A DNA stretch of 21,708 nucleotides, taken from NCBI GenBank assembly GCA_003516285.1, contig DPCK01000021.1, forward strand, positions 62,080 to 83,787, read 5' to 3'. The DNA is from Lutibacter sp. Lineage in GTDB: Bacteria; Bacteroidota; Bacteroidia; Flavobacteriales; Flavobacteriaceae. The notes below the pieces were generated by a model that was not told the DNA's origin, made no database searches, and saw nothing but the letters and a program-made list of their open reading frames with translations. The translations under genes and the position numbers were made by a program. How positions within the stretch are numbered: position 1 is the stretch's first letter; each line of letters starts with the position of its first letter. Positions 1 through 7,783 of this stretch are shown here, piece after piece.

Positions 1-245
1 AAATAAAATCCGCTGAAAGCTGAAGCGTATAAGGTTGGAAAGGCTGCAAATAAAACGCCGCCGGTGGCAACAAGCCATACTTCATTTCCGTCCCAAAACG
101 GACCAATGGCTCTCATAACCTGTTTTTTTTCCTCATCGTTTTTTGCAAAAAAGAAATGTATGATGCCTGCACCAAAATCAAATCCGTCCAATACAATATA
201 CATAACCAGCATAAAGCATAAAATGACATACCAAGTAATTTCCAT
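1..245 (-). CDS. cydB: Cytochrome bd ubiquinol oxidase subunit II, 5' part only
   Basis: Second membrane subunit of the bd-type quinol oxidase, which reduces O2 with quinol electrons. Only the first 81 codons are present; the gene runs off the left edge. The ATG is at 245-243, one base after the cydA stop, so the two genes are translationally close and share an operon. The visible protein begins MEITWYVIL, has one hydrophobic segment, and carries the subunit II signatures LDGFDFGAG (about residues 20-28) and AIGPFWDGNEVWLVATGG (about 46-63). These are typical of the CydB N-terminus. Family assignment is firm even though the fragment is short. Confidence 0.95.
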   Translation of the reverse strand, partial: MEITWYVILCFMLVMYIVLDGFDFGAGIIHFFFAKNDEEKKQVMRAIGPFWDGNEVWLVATGGVLFAAFPTLYASAFSGFY

Positions 246-246
246 T

Positions 247-1581
247 TTAAGAATTTTTTAAAGTAGTTTCCGGACCTTTATGTACAATTTTCCCTACCAA
301 TATCAACATAATAAAGCCTAAAACAAGGTAAAGGCCCACAAATCCCAACAAAGTAAACAAGGAATTTCCTGCGGAAACATTTTCTGAAACACCATCCGCA
401 GTTTTAAACAAACCGTACACCAAATATGGCTGACGGCCCAATTCTGAAGTGTACCAACCGGCTGTATTTGCAATGTAAGGAAATGGGATTGCAAAGAGCA
501 AAACCCATAAAAACCAGCGTTGAACTATCAATTTTTTTTGCCATAAATACCAAACACCCAAAAGCATAATTCCTATAAAAATGGTGCCCAATCCAACCAT
601 AATATGGTAAGAATAGTACAAAGCTGGAATGTTGGTTGGCCATTCTTCTTCAAGAAAATCATTCAGACCTTTAATTTCTGCATTCCATCGCTGATAAGTA
701 AGGAAACTCAAAAGCTTGGGAACTTCAATTTTATTGTCCAATCGTTGTGTTTTCATATTTGGCTGGCCTATTAACACAATTGGAGCGCCTTCTTCTGCAT
801 CAAATAATCCTTCCATTGCCGCCAAAGTAATCGGCTGATTTTTTGCCACTTGTTGCGCCAATAAATCTCCGGTTGGAAAAGCAACAGACAAAGTTGAAAT
901 TGCTCCGGTAATAATGGCTGTTTTAAGAAATAACATTCCGTATTGGTGGTGTTTTTTTACCAAAAGATAAAAAGCACCCGTGCCTCCAATTACAAAAGAT
1001 GTGGTGACCATTGATGCCATTTGATTGTGAAAAAAGGAAGGCAATAACCACGGATTTGAAAATAGATCGGAAAAGTTTTTCAATACAAATTTTCCATTGG
1101 CCAAAATTTCATGCCCTACCGGATTTTGCATCCAGGAATGTGTGGCAATAATTAAATAACCGCTTGCCCAAGAACCAACAAAAATTAAAAAAGCGGTCAT
1201 AAAATGCAGCTTATTGCCCAGCAATTTTTCCCCAAACAAAAACAATCCCAAAAATGAAGATTCCAAGAAAAAGGAGAACATTCCTTCCATAGCAAGCGTT
1301 TGGCCAATGATATTTCCTGTGCGTTCAGAAAACTGCGCCCAATTGGTGCCAAACTGAAATTCCATTGGAAGCCCTGTAACAACGCCCATTCCAAAATTAA
1401 TGGCAAATATTTTTGCCCAGAATTTTGCGGAATCATTAAAGATCAATTGATTTGTTTTTAAGTAAAGACCTTTGTAGATAACGATTATTAATGCCAGTCC
1501 CATCGTGAGCTGGGGAAATAAATAATGATAAGTTATTGTAAAAGCAAATTGTAACCGGCTGTATAACAGTGCGTCCTCCAT
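247..1581 (-). CDS. cydA: Cytochrome bd ubiquinol oxidase subunit I
   Basis: Heme-carrying subunit of the inner-membrane bd oxidase, a high-affinity terminal oxidase used at low O2. The protein has 444 residues, against about 520 in E. coli, and lacks the long C-terminal Q-loop insert, so it is a short-Q-loop type. Residues matching known heme ligands or haem-site acids are visible: His19, Glu99, Glu107, His185 (b558) and Met328 (b558). The signature SELGRQP is at 379-385. Several transmembrane helices are evident. The ATG at 1581 is preceded by a plausible promoter, and cydB follows after one base. Nothing looks broken. Confidence 0.97.
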   Translation of the reverse strand: MEDALLYSRLQFAFTITYHYLFPQLTMGLALIIVIYKGLYLKTNQLIFNDSAKFWAKIFAINFGMGVVTGLPMEFQFGTNWAQFSERTGNIIGQTLAMEGMFSFFLESSFLGLFLFGEKLLGNKLHFMTAFLIFVGSWASGYLIIATHSWMQNPVGHEILANGKFVLKNFSDLFSNPWLLPSFFHNQMASMVTTSFVIGGTGAFYLLVKKHHQYGMLFLKTAIITGAISTLSVAFPTGDLLAQQVAKNQPITLAAMEGLFDAEEGAPIVLIGQPNMKTQRLDNKIEVPKLLSFLTYQRWNAEIKGLNDFLEEEWPTNIPALYYSYHIMVGLGTIFIGIMLLGVWYLWQKKLIVQRWFLWVLLFAIPFPYIANTAGWYTSELGRQPYLVYGLFKTADGVSENVSAGNSLFTLLGFVGLYLVLGFIMLILVGKIVHKGPETTLKNS

Positions 1582-1607
1582 AAACAGTAATTTAAATCCT
1601 GATTGGG

Positions 1608-1637
1608 TAAAATTACGGCTTATTGTTTACAAACAAA
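1608..1637 (-). promoter_or_regulatory. Candidate promoter of cydAB
   Basis: On the minus strand, TTTG (1637-1634) is followed 18 nt later by TAATTTTA (1615-1608). This is one base from the Bacteroidetes -7 consensus TAnnTTTG, with normal spacing. It lies about 27 nt before the cydA ATG. Confidence 0.5.
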
Positions 1638-1675
1638 GTGATTTAATTGACAGATTTTTTGTGAATTTTAAACTA

Positions 1676-1770
1676 AATTTCTTGCGGTCTTGCAGTCAAA
1701 AGAGTCTTGCAGTCTTACAATCAAAAATTGTTTGAAATTTAGAACTTCCGTCTTCGGTCTTCCGACTTCC
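1676..1770. repeat. Degenerate short-period intergenic repeats
   Basis: The 224-nt gap between der and cydA contains no gene. Part of it is built from near-copies of short words: CTTGCGGTC, CTTGCAGTC and CTTGCAGTC again at 1681-1715, then CTTCCGTC, CTTCGGTC and CTTCCGACTTCC at 1744-1770. The pattern looks like slippage-derived or repeat-family spacer DNA rather than coding sequence. Confidence 0.5.
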
Positions 1771-1780
1771 CTGATAATAA

Positions 1781-1805
1781 TTCCCCCTTCGGGGGTTAGG
1801 GGACT
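1781..1805 (-). repeat. C5/G5 hairpin repeat copy 1 after der
   Basis: Read on the minus strand, directly after the der stop, the sequence is AGTCCCCTAA, then CCCCC-GAA-GGGGG, then AATTATTAT. The 5-bp GC stem followed by an AT-rich tail could weakly terminate transcription. A near copy in the same orientation relative to its gene occurs at 3734-3760. Confidence 0.6.
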
Positions 1806-3107
1806 TTACTTCTGCCTAAAATAAACAACCACAGGAACACCGGTAAAGTTAAAGATTTCTCTCATTTTGTTTTCAACAAAACGCTTGTAGGGATCTTTTA
1901 CATATTGCGGTAAATTCGCAAAAAACACAAACTGTGGCGTCGGTGTAGGCAATTGCGTACAAAATTTAACTTTAATATATTTTCCTTTGTTGGCAGGCGG
2001 CGGACTTGATTTTAGAATATCCAGCATCACCTCGTTTAATTTGCTGGTAGGAATGCGCTTTTTCCTGTTTTCAAAAACTTCAACAGCAGTTTCAATGGCT
2101 TTAAAAACGCGTTGTTTTGTTAAAGCGCTTATAAAAATGATTGGCACATCGGTAAATGGTGCAATTTCTTCTCTTATTTTAGCTTCATAATCCTTCATGG
2201 TATTGGTTTCTTTTTCAATAAGATCCCACTTATTTACCAAGATTACAATGCCTTTTCTGTTTTTTTCTGCCAGCCAAAAAATATTTTCATCCTGCCCTTC
2301 AAATTCGCGGGTGGCATCAACCACCAAAATGGCAACATCACATTCTTCAATGGCTTTTACGGCACGCATCACCGAATAAAACTCTAAATCTTCTTTGACT
2401 TTCGATTTTTTTCTGATTCCGGCGGTATCCACCAAATTAAATTCAAATCCAAAACGATTGTATTTTGTATCAACCGTATCGCGCGTTGTGCCTGCAATGT
2501 CGGTTACAATATTTCTTTCTTCCCCAATCAATGCGTTGATAAAAGATGATTTTCCTGCATTTGGTCTTCCAACAACTGCAAATCGAGGTAATTCGTGTTC
2601 TTCTGCAGCATCTTCGTCCATATCGGCAACCACGGCATCCAAAAGTTCACCGGTACCGCTTCCATTTATTGAGGAAAGCGTATAATATTCACCCAATCCA
2701 AGATTATAGAATTCCACCGCATCGGCATCACGCATAGAATTATCCACTTTGTTGACAGCCATAAAAATGGGTTTTTTTATTTTGCGCAGCATATTGGCAA
2801 CTTCAACATCCATAGGCGTAATTCCCTCTTCAACATCCACAACAAATATGATATGATCAGCCTCATCAATAGCCAGCTGAACTTGTTTTCTAATTTCCTC
2901 TTCAAAAATATCGCCAGAACCTATGGCATATCCGCCAGTGTCAATAACCGAAAATTCCTTTCCGTTCCAGTCACTTTTTCCGTAATGTCTGTCACGCGTA
3001 ACACCACTTACCGAATCAACAATGGCGTCTCTTCGTTTTACCAAACGATTAAACAATGTCGATTTCCCAACATTTGGCCTTCCTACAATGGCTACAATAT
3101 TACTCAT
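1806..3107 (-). CDS. der: Ribosome biogenesis GTPase Der (EngA)
   Basis: Essential double-GTPase that acts in 50S subunit assembly. Two G domains are visible: the first P-loop GRPNVGKST lies near residue 9 with its DTGG motif, and the second P-loop GRPNAGKSS lies near 178 with DTAG. NKVD and NKWD motifs serve each domain, and a C-terminal KH-like domain ends near residue 433. I chose the ATG at 3107 (MSNIVAIVGRPN). A longer reading would need a TTG at 3128 that sits inside the candidate promoter. The length of 433 residues matches the family. The gene shares orientation with cydA but has its own promoter. Confidence 0.97.
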   Translation of the reverse strand: MSNIVAIVGRPNVGKSTLFNRLVKRRDAIVDSVSGVTRDRHYGKSDWNGKEFSVIDTGGYAIGSGDIFEEEIRKQVQLAIDEADHIIFVVDVEEGITPMDVEVANMLRKIKKPIFMAVNKVDNSMRDADAVEFYNLGLGEYYTLSSINGSGTGELLDAVVADMDEDAAEEHELPRFAVVGRPNAGKSSFINALIGEERNIVTDIAGTTRDTVDTKYNRFGFEFNLVDTAGIRKKSKVKEDLEFYSVMRAVKAIEECDVAILVVDATREFEGQDENIFWLAEKNRKGIVILVNKWDLIEKETNTMKDYEAKIREEIAPFTDVPIIFISALTKQRVFKAIETAVEVFENRKKRIPTSKLNEVMLDILKSSPPPANKGKYIKVKFCTQLPTPTPQFVFFANLPQYVKDPYKRFVENKMREIFNFTGVPVVVYFRQK

Positions 3108-3125
3108 GTGTTTTTTTAATTTTGG

Positions 3126-3133
3126 CAAAATTA
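3126..3133 (-). promoter_or_regulatory. Candidate promoter -7 element of der
   Basis: Exact TAnnTTTG match (TAATTTTG) on the minus strand, 18 nt before the chosen ATG. No clear TTG box lies upstream. The overlap with the alternative TTG codon argues against the longer start for der. Confidence 0.55.
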
Positions 3134-3226
3134 CGCTTTTTTATTTTGAAAATTATTTGTTATCAATTCTAAATTAGCGATGTAATAAAAAACAGTATAT
3201 TTCAATCCTGATAAAACAATGCAATT

Positions 3227-3730
3227 ATGATTGATGAAAAAAATAGCGATATCCATTTGCGTCCACGATTTAAAATGGGTTTTGAGGAAAGTCAGCAAAA
3301 ACTGATCGCAAAATTTCAAAGGAATGTAAAAAATGCCACTTGTAAATATTCCGTTAAAGATATTGACGGACATATTGTTATTGATATTCCTGTGGATAAA
3401 AATCATTTTTGGTCACCACAACTGCACCTTGAAATTGAAAAAATTGAAGAAAATAAAAGCATCGTTAAGGGATTATTTGGCCCAAAACCACAAGTTTGGA
3501 CATTTTTTATGTTTATCCATTTTGCGATGGCATTTGCTTTTATCGGATTTTCTATCATAACTTATGTAAAATGGACCTTAAAAAGCGATTATAAAACGGC
3601 TTTAATGATCACTTTTGCGCTTCCAATTTTATGGGTAATTATGTATTTTTTGGGCAGAATAGGAAAAAGAAGAGGCCACAAACAAATGGATGAACTTTAC
3701 GGATTTATGATGGAAACGTTGAAAAGTTAA
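3227..3730 (+). CDS. Two-TM membrane protein of unknown function
   Basis: A 167-residue protein, transcribed away from der and towards era. Residues 1-85 form a soluble, charged N-terminal domain (HLRPRFKMGFEESQQKL, IDIPVDKNHFWSPQLHLEIE). Hydrophobic helices follow at about 90-113 and 123-143, with a basic stretch GKRRGHK after the second. Proteins of this type are found beside der in flavobacteria, but no enzymatic motif is visible and I do not assign a function. The N-terminal half looks like a small cytosolic domain tethered by a hairpin of helices. The start is supported by the ATG after an AT-rich leader that contains TATATTTC at 3196-3203. Confidence 0.8.
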   Translation: MIDEKNSDIHLRPRFKMGFEESQQKLIAKFQRNVKNATCKYSVKDIDGHIVIDIPVDKNHFWSPQLHLEIEKIEENKSIVKGLFGPKPQVWTFFMFIHFAMAFAFIGFSIITYVKWTLKSDYKTALMITFALPILWVIMYFLGRIGKRRGHKQMDELYGFMMETLKS

Positions 3731-3733
3731 AAA

Positions 3734-3760
3734 GCCCCTCTAACCCCCAAAGGGGGAATT
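3734..3760 (+). repeat. C5/G5 hairpin repeat copy 2
   Basis: Starts three bases after the stop of the membrane-protein gene: GCCCCTCTAA, then CCCCC-AAA-GGGGG, then AATTAAAAAAAG. It matches the element after der except for a few bases and lies in the same orientation relative to the upstream gene. It may act as a weak terminator. Confidence 0.6.
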
Positions 3761-3821
3761 AAAAAAAGGAAAAGTTATAGGTTAAAGTTTAAATGCCAAA
3801 ACAACAAACAGTAAATAAGTC

Positions 3822-4703
3822 CTAATCAGTATAGCCAAATCGCCGAAGCTGGCGCTTATCACTTCTCCAGTCTTTATTCACTTTTACGTATAATTCCAGA
3901 TGGATTTGTTTGTCAAAAAATTTCTCTAAATCTTTTCGCGCTTCAACACCAACACGTTTTAACGCAGCGCCTTTATGGCCGATGATGATTCCTTTTTGAG
4001 TTTCGCGTTCCACCATAATCACGGAACGGATTCTGATGATTTTATCGCTTTCATTAAATTCTTCGGTTTCCACTTCTACCGAATAAGGAATTTCCTTTTT
4101 GTAATGCATCAATATTTTTTCACGAATGGCTTCATTGATAAAAAAACGCTCCGGTTTATCGGTCAACTGATCTTTTGGATAAAACGCAGGTGATTCAGGC
4201 AATAGTTCAATAATGCGTTCAAAAAGTCCGTCAACATTGAATTTTTCCAAGGCAGAAATCACATAAACTTCGGCATTTGGCACTTTTTCTTTCCAGTAAA
4301 TCACTTTTTCTTCCACTTCTTCCTGCGTGGACATATCAATTTTGTTGATCAATAACAAAACTGGGATGGATGTTGTTTTAATTTTTTCGAAAAAAACCTC
4401 GTCTTTTAATTCCTTTTCGCCGATTTCAACCATATAAATAAGCACATCGGCATCTTCGAAAGCCGATTTTACAAAATTCATCATAGAAGTTTGCAGCTCG
4501 TAAGCAGGTTTAATAATTCCCGGTGTATCGGAAAAAAGGATTTGAAAATCCTCGCCGTTTACAATTCCTAAAATTCTGTGACGTGTTGTTTGAGCTTTTG
4601 AGGTGATAATTGATAATTTTTCACCTACAAAGGCATTCATTAACGTGGATTTACCCACATTAGGATTCCCTATAATATTTACAAAACCTGCTTTGTGATT
4701 CAT
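3822..4703 (-). CDS. era: GTPase Era
   Basis: Essential GTPase that binds the 3' end of 16S rRNA during 30S maturation. The N-terminal G domain has the P-loop GNPNVGKST (about residues 11-19), the effector TTRHRI, DTPG and NKID. The C-terminal KH domain carries GIIIGHKGAALKRVG followed by LELYVKVNKDWR. I chose the ATG at 4703 (MNHKAGFVNIIG), giving 293 residues; a TTG two codons upstream is less likely. A -7 promoter element lies just upstream. Era is convergent with the membrane-protein gene and divergent from the tRNA-fMet gene. Confidence 0.97.
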   Translation of the reverse strand: MNHKAGFVNIIGNPNVGKSTLMNAFVGEKLSIITSKAQTTRHRILGIVNGEDFQILFSDTPGIIKPAYELQTSMMNFVKSAFEDADVLIYMVEIGEKELKDEVFFEKIKTTSIPVLLLINKIDMSTQEEVEEKVIYWKEKVPNAEVYVISALEKFNVDGLFERIIELLPESPAFYPKDQLTDKPERFFINEAIREKILMHYKKEIPYSVEVETEEFNESDKIIRIRSVIMVERETQKGIIIGHKGAALKRVGVEARKDLEKFFDKQIHLELYVKVNKDWRSDKRQLRRFGYTD

Positions 4704-4720
4704 TTTCAAGAGTTAAAATG

Positions 4721-4728
4721 CAAAGGTA
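4721..4728 (-). promoter_or_regulatory. Candidate promoter -7 element of era
   Basis: Exact TAnnTTTG match (TACCTTTG) on the minus strand, 17 nt before the era ATG. No obvious TTG box lies upstream. Confidence 0.55.
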
Positions 4729-4759
4729 GTCCTAATAACTTTTAATTTTAAAAAACTTA

Positions 4760-4788
4760 TTGATTTTTTAAAAAAAGATGTATCTTTG
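4760..4788 (+). promoter_or_regulatory. Promoter of tRNA-fMet
   Basis: TTG (4760-4762), an 18-nt spacer, then TATCTTTG (4781-4788), an exact Bacteroidetes -33/-7 arrangement. The tRNA begins 10 nt after the -7 box, so transcription should start only a few bases before the mature 5' end. Confidence 0.75.
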
Positions 4789-4798
4789 CAATCCAAAT

Positions 4799-4871
<73 letters not shown>

Positions 4872-4875
4872 CTAG

Positions 4876-4904
4876 AAAGCCCAGTTTTACTGGGCTTTTT
4901 TCAT
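4876..4904 (+). terminator. Rho-independent terminator of tRNA-fMet
   Basis: A 9-bp stem AAAGCCCAG/CTGGGCTTT with loop TTTTA, followed by a T tract. It starts 5 nt after the tRNA. Confidence 0.9.
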
Positions 4905-4914
4905 TTTTAACGCT

Positions 4915-5037
4915 ATGGATTCAGAATTTGTCACCTACGTATTATACTCAAAAAATTACAACAAGATTTATATTGGTTTCACTTCAAATTTAATTGTACG
5001 GTTTTTATCGCATAATAAATTTTCAACCTCTAATTAA
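4915..5037 (+). pseudogene. Truncated GIY-YIG endonuclease-like gene
   Basis: Forty codons starting at the ATG at 4915: MDSEFVTYVLYSKNYNKIY, then IGFTSNLIVRFLSHN, then a stop at 5035-5037. YVLYSKNYNKIYIGFTSNL is the GIY-YIG core as seen in small UvrC-like proteins of Bacteroidetes (Y..LYS...IYIG.T.NL..R...HN). Intact members are about 80-100 residues; here everything after the first conserved Arg and HN is missing, and no continuation is recognisable downstream in any frame. It sits 43 nt after tRNA-fMet, beyond that tRNA's terminator. The intact relative at 18629-18913 also follows a tRNA, but the two belong to different subgroups. Probably a decayed gene. Confidence 0.7.
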
Positions 5038-5439
5038 AAAAGTGCTAATTACATATTTGGTTGTATTCCATAATTTATTCTTAATATTTCTACTTCATTT
5101 CAATCGATTTTAGGAAAACAACTTCCTTCCGAAGGTCTTTGACACCATCTTTTTATAAAAAAAATGAATAACGAATTAGCATCAGCATAAAATTAATTAA
5201 AAATGTCTATAAATATTACAGCTCAAAAATCAACCGTGAGCTATTTTGCATAAAAAAGAAATTCAATTTAAGTAAACAAGTGGGAGAATTTTACAAACAA
5301 CTGGTTGTCTTTCTCAAAAATATTGTATTCAACAATCAATATGAATTGTTTAACTCTTTTAAAATAAAATACTTACAACTTTAAAAATCAAATATTTTGA
5401 TTAGATTTATCATACTAATAACTAATAAAACTTATTACA
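5038..5439. other. Gene-free AT-rich spacer
   Basis: About 400 nt of very AT-rich sequence between the GIY-YIG remnant and the next gene. I see no convincing open frame, RNA gene or clear TAnnTTTG promoter. The only local structure noticed is a short hairpin CCTTC-C-GAAGG near 5130. It may include decayed remains of the GIY-YIG locus. Confidence 0.5.
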
Positions 5440-6378
5440 ATGAGAAAAATCACACTTATCTTGATGATGATTGTTACATTCATCACTTACGCACAAAAGA
5501 AAGAAAACGGAAAAATTTATTCAGAACATCCAGCAATTAAAACTGTTGAATCCATGATGCAGGCCTTTGTAAAAGGCGATGCCGACAAGGTGGCTGGCTT
5601 TTTAGCCGATGACTTTAAACAATATTATGGTTCCAGTTCCAACAAAGACGACAAAGGCGGCGACAAACAAAGTTTTTTAGATGATGTTAAGTTTTGGAAA
5701 GACAATTTTAACTATTTAAGCATCACGAGATCACCGGGAGCATATCCGGATGCCCTGGAATATAAAGACGGTGCCAACGATGACGTTGTTTGGGTTCAGA
5801 CCTGGGATCATATAAAGGGGATGCATAACAAAACAGGCGTAAAATTAGATATGCCGGTTCATCGATTGTTTATTGTTGACAAAAACAATAAAATTAAGAC
5901 AATGATAAACTATTTTGACCGTATGGCCTATCGCGAAATTGGCAATAGTTTTAACGAAAGAACGAACGGCGTTATTTATAACAATCACGAATATATCAAC
6001 ACCGTTCGAAAAATGCTTCATGCGTTTGAAAATAAAGATTACGAAACCGCCTATAGTTATTATGATGATAAGGCGCAATTTAGCAGCAACAATATGGCTC
6101 ACGACGCTAAAGCATTAACTTTAACCCAAATGAAAGAAGAAGACAAAAAGATTTTGGAAAAGTTTGAAGTTACAAGTATTGACGTGACAGGATATCCGGA
6201 TTATTTGCATTATGAATTGGGAGATGCAAAGGTTGTGCAATCATGGTGGAACTATAGATTTATCAGAAAATCTGATAAAAAGAATATTGTAGTGCCCGTA
6301 TTTTATATACACAACTTTAATGACGAAGGCAAAATAACTTCTGAATTAATTTATTACAGTGAAAAAATGCTTGAATAA
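5440..6378 (+). CDS. Secreted protein with tandem NTF2-like (SnoaL-type) domains
   Basis: A 312-residue protein. Residues 1-18 form a signal peptide (MRKITLILMMIVTFITYA|Q), so it is exported to the periplasm. Two related alpha+beta modules follow, at about 33-165 and 185-310. Each begins with a helix pair of the type VESMMQAFVKGDADKVAGFLADDF or VRKMLHAFENKDYETAYSYYDDKAQF. Each ends with strands giving VVWVQTWDHI or VVQSWWNYRF, then MPVHRLFIVDKNNKI or VPVFYIHNFNDEGKI, and a final MINYFDRM or LIYYSEKM. This is the NTF2/SnoaL pattern repeated twice, presumably by internal duplication. NTF2-like folds bind small hydrophobic ligands or act as enzymes; no specific reaction can be read here. It is monocistronic, closed by a strong terminator. 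Confidence 0.8.
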   Translation: MRKITLILMMIVTFITYAQKKENGKIYSEHPAIKTVESMMQAFVKGDADKVAGFLADDFKQYYGSSSNKDDKGGDKQSFLDDVKFWKDNFNYLSITRSPGAYPDALEYKDGANDDVVWVQTWDHIKGMHNKTGVKLDMPVHRLFIVDKNNKIKTMINYFDRMAYREIGNSFNERTNGVIYNNHEYINTVRKMLHAFENKDYETAYSYYDDKAQFSSNNMAHDAKALTLTQMKEEDKKILEKFEVTSIDVTGYPDYLHYELGDAKVVQSWWNYRFIRKSDKKNIVVPVFYIHNFNDEGKITSELIYYSEKMLE

Positions 6379-6398
6379 TGAAGTGCGTTTTTTTTAAC

Positions 6399-6432
6399 AA
6401 AAAAGCCGAAACAAATTGTTTCGGCTTTTTTT
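6399..6432 (+). terminator. Rho-independent terminator (copy 1 of an identical pair)
   Basis: A-tract, stem GCCGAAAC/GTTTCGGC with loop AAATT (6405-6425), then seven Ts. It lies 20 nt after the NTF2-like gene. A 33-nt identical sequence occurs at 18554-18587. Confidence 0.9.
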
Positions 6433-6634
6433 ATTTCTTATAATCTGTTTCAAAAAACAACATTACTTCTAACTTATTAAAATTTAAAAATACTTTGATT
6501 CCTCATTTTTAAATTGGATAATTTATCTATTTCTACGAATGCAATAACAAAAAAAAACCTAATATTGGCATAAAGAAATAAATGTTGTGTGTTTAAACAT
6601 TTTATACAGAATAAATTACTATTGATATAAAACG

Positions 6635-7783
6635 ATGCTAAAAACACCCGAAAAATTTTATGACGTTGTTATTGTGGGCGGCGGTTTGGCCGGATTGACA
6701 AGCGCCATACATCTTTCAAAATTTGGGGTGAATGTTTTGGTCATCGAAAAAAATGCCTATCCAAAACACAAAGTTTGCGGCGAATATATTTCAAACGAAG
6801 TTTTGCCTTATCTGAATTATTTGGATATAGATCCGTTTATTTTGGGCGCAAAAAAAATCGATAAATTTTTGTTTAGCACCAAAAAAAACAGCGTTATTGA
6901 AACCCAATTGCCTTTGGGAGGTTTTGGCATTTCCCGCTTTGCGTTGGATGACGCGCTGGCCAAAAAAGCTATCGCCAACGGTGTTACCATTTTACAGGAC
7001 AGCGTTGTGAACATTGAATTTTTAGAGGATCAGTTTAAAATTGAAACAAAAAGTCTGTTGTGTTTTAACGCAAAAATTGTGATTGGCGCTTACGGAAAGC
7101 GATCGGCAATCGATATAAAACTGGATCGGGATTTCATCAAAAATGAAGCGCCTTTTTTAGCGGTAAAAACACATATGAAAGGAAATTTTCCGGAAGATTT
7201 GGTGGCGCTCCATAATTTTAAGGGCGGTTATTGCGGACTTTCAAAAGTGGAAGACGGCAGCATCAATGTTTGTTATATCACCGATTTTAAATCCTTCAAA
7301 AAGTATAAAGACATCGAAGATTTTCAAAAAAATGTGTTGTGCGAGAATCCGAATTTGAAAGAAATATTTGAAAATTTAACCAATCTTTTTCCGAAACCCT
7401 TAACCATCAGCCAAATTTCTTTTGCTGATAAAAGTCCGGTAGAAAACCATATTTTAATGTGCGGCGATACAGCCGGACTGATTCATCCGCTTTGCGGAAA
7501 CGGAATGAGTATGGCAATTAGAAGCGGACAAATGGTATCGCAACTAATAATTCGCTACTTTAACGGAAAAATTAAATCAAGATTGGATCTGGAAACAGCC
7601 TATAAAAAATCTTGGAACAAAGAATTTAAACGACGTTTAAAAGTGGGCAGGATTGTTGCAGCGCTTTTCAAAAAATATAATTTTTCGGAATTTATGATGA
7701 TGGTTTTAAAAAGTTTTCCAAAATTGCTGCCATACATTGTCAAACAAACCCATGGGAAACCACTAAAAATAAATGAATTTTAA
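6635..7783 (+). CDS. FAD-dependent oxidoreductase/monooxygenase of the PKS operon
   Basis: A 382-residue flavoprotein of the geranylgeranyl reductase/p-hydroxybenzoate hydroxylase group. The N-terminal FAD-binding Rossmann motif is VVIVGGGLAGLTSAIHLS (about 11-28), followed by VIEKNAYPKHKVCGEYIS, whose K.CGE.IS is typical of the GGR-like branch. The second FAD motif is ILMCGDTAGLIHPLCGNGMSMAI (about 273-295). It is the first gene of the PKS operon, and its last 11 bases overlap the methyltransferase gene. In the Streptomyces srs operon a flavin hydroxylase (SrsC) oxidises the alkylresorcinol ring to a quinone. A similar tailoring role is the best inference; double-bond reduction of a lipid chain is the alternative. 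No clear promoter was recognised upstream. Confidence 0.88.
   Translation: MLKTPEKFYDVVIVGGGLAGLTSAIHLSKFGVNVLVIEKNAYPKHKVCGEYISNEVLPYLNYLDIDPFILGAKKIDKFLFSTKKNSVIETQLPLGGFGISRFALDDALAKKAIANGVTILQDSVVNIEFLEDQFKIETKSLLCFNAKIVIGAYGKRSAIDIKLDRDFIKNEAPFLAVKTHMKGNFPEDLVALHNFKGGYCGLSKVEDGSINVCYITDFKSFKKYKDIEDFQKNVLCENPNLKEIFENLTNLFPKPLTISQISFADKSPVENHILMCGDTAGLIHPLCGNGMSMAIRSGQMVSQLIIRYFNGKIKSRLDLETAYKKSWNKEFKRRLKVGRIVAALFKKYNFSEFMMMVLKSFPKLLPYIVKQTHGKPLKINEF

Noticed and set aside
3105..3128. Longer der protein starting at a TTG codon (MPKLKKH...)
   Set aside because: The TTG lies within the TAATTTTG promoter element, and the ATG at 3107 gives the family's usual N-terminus.
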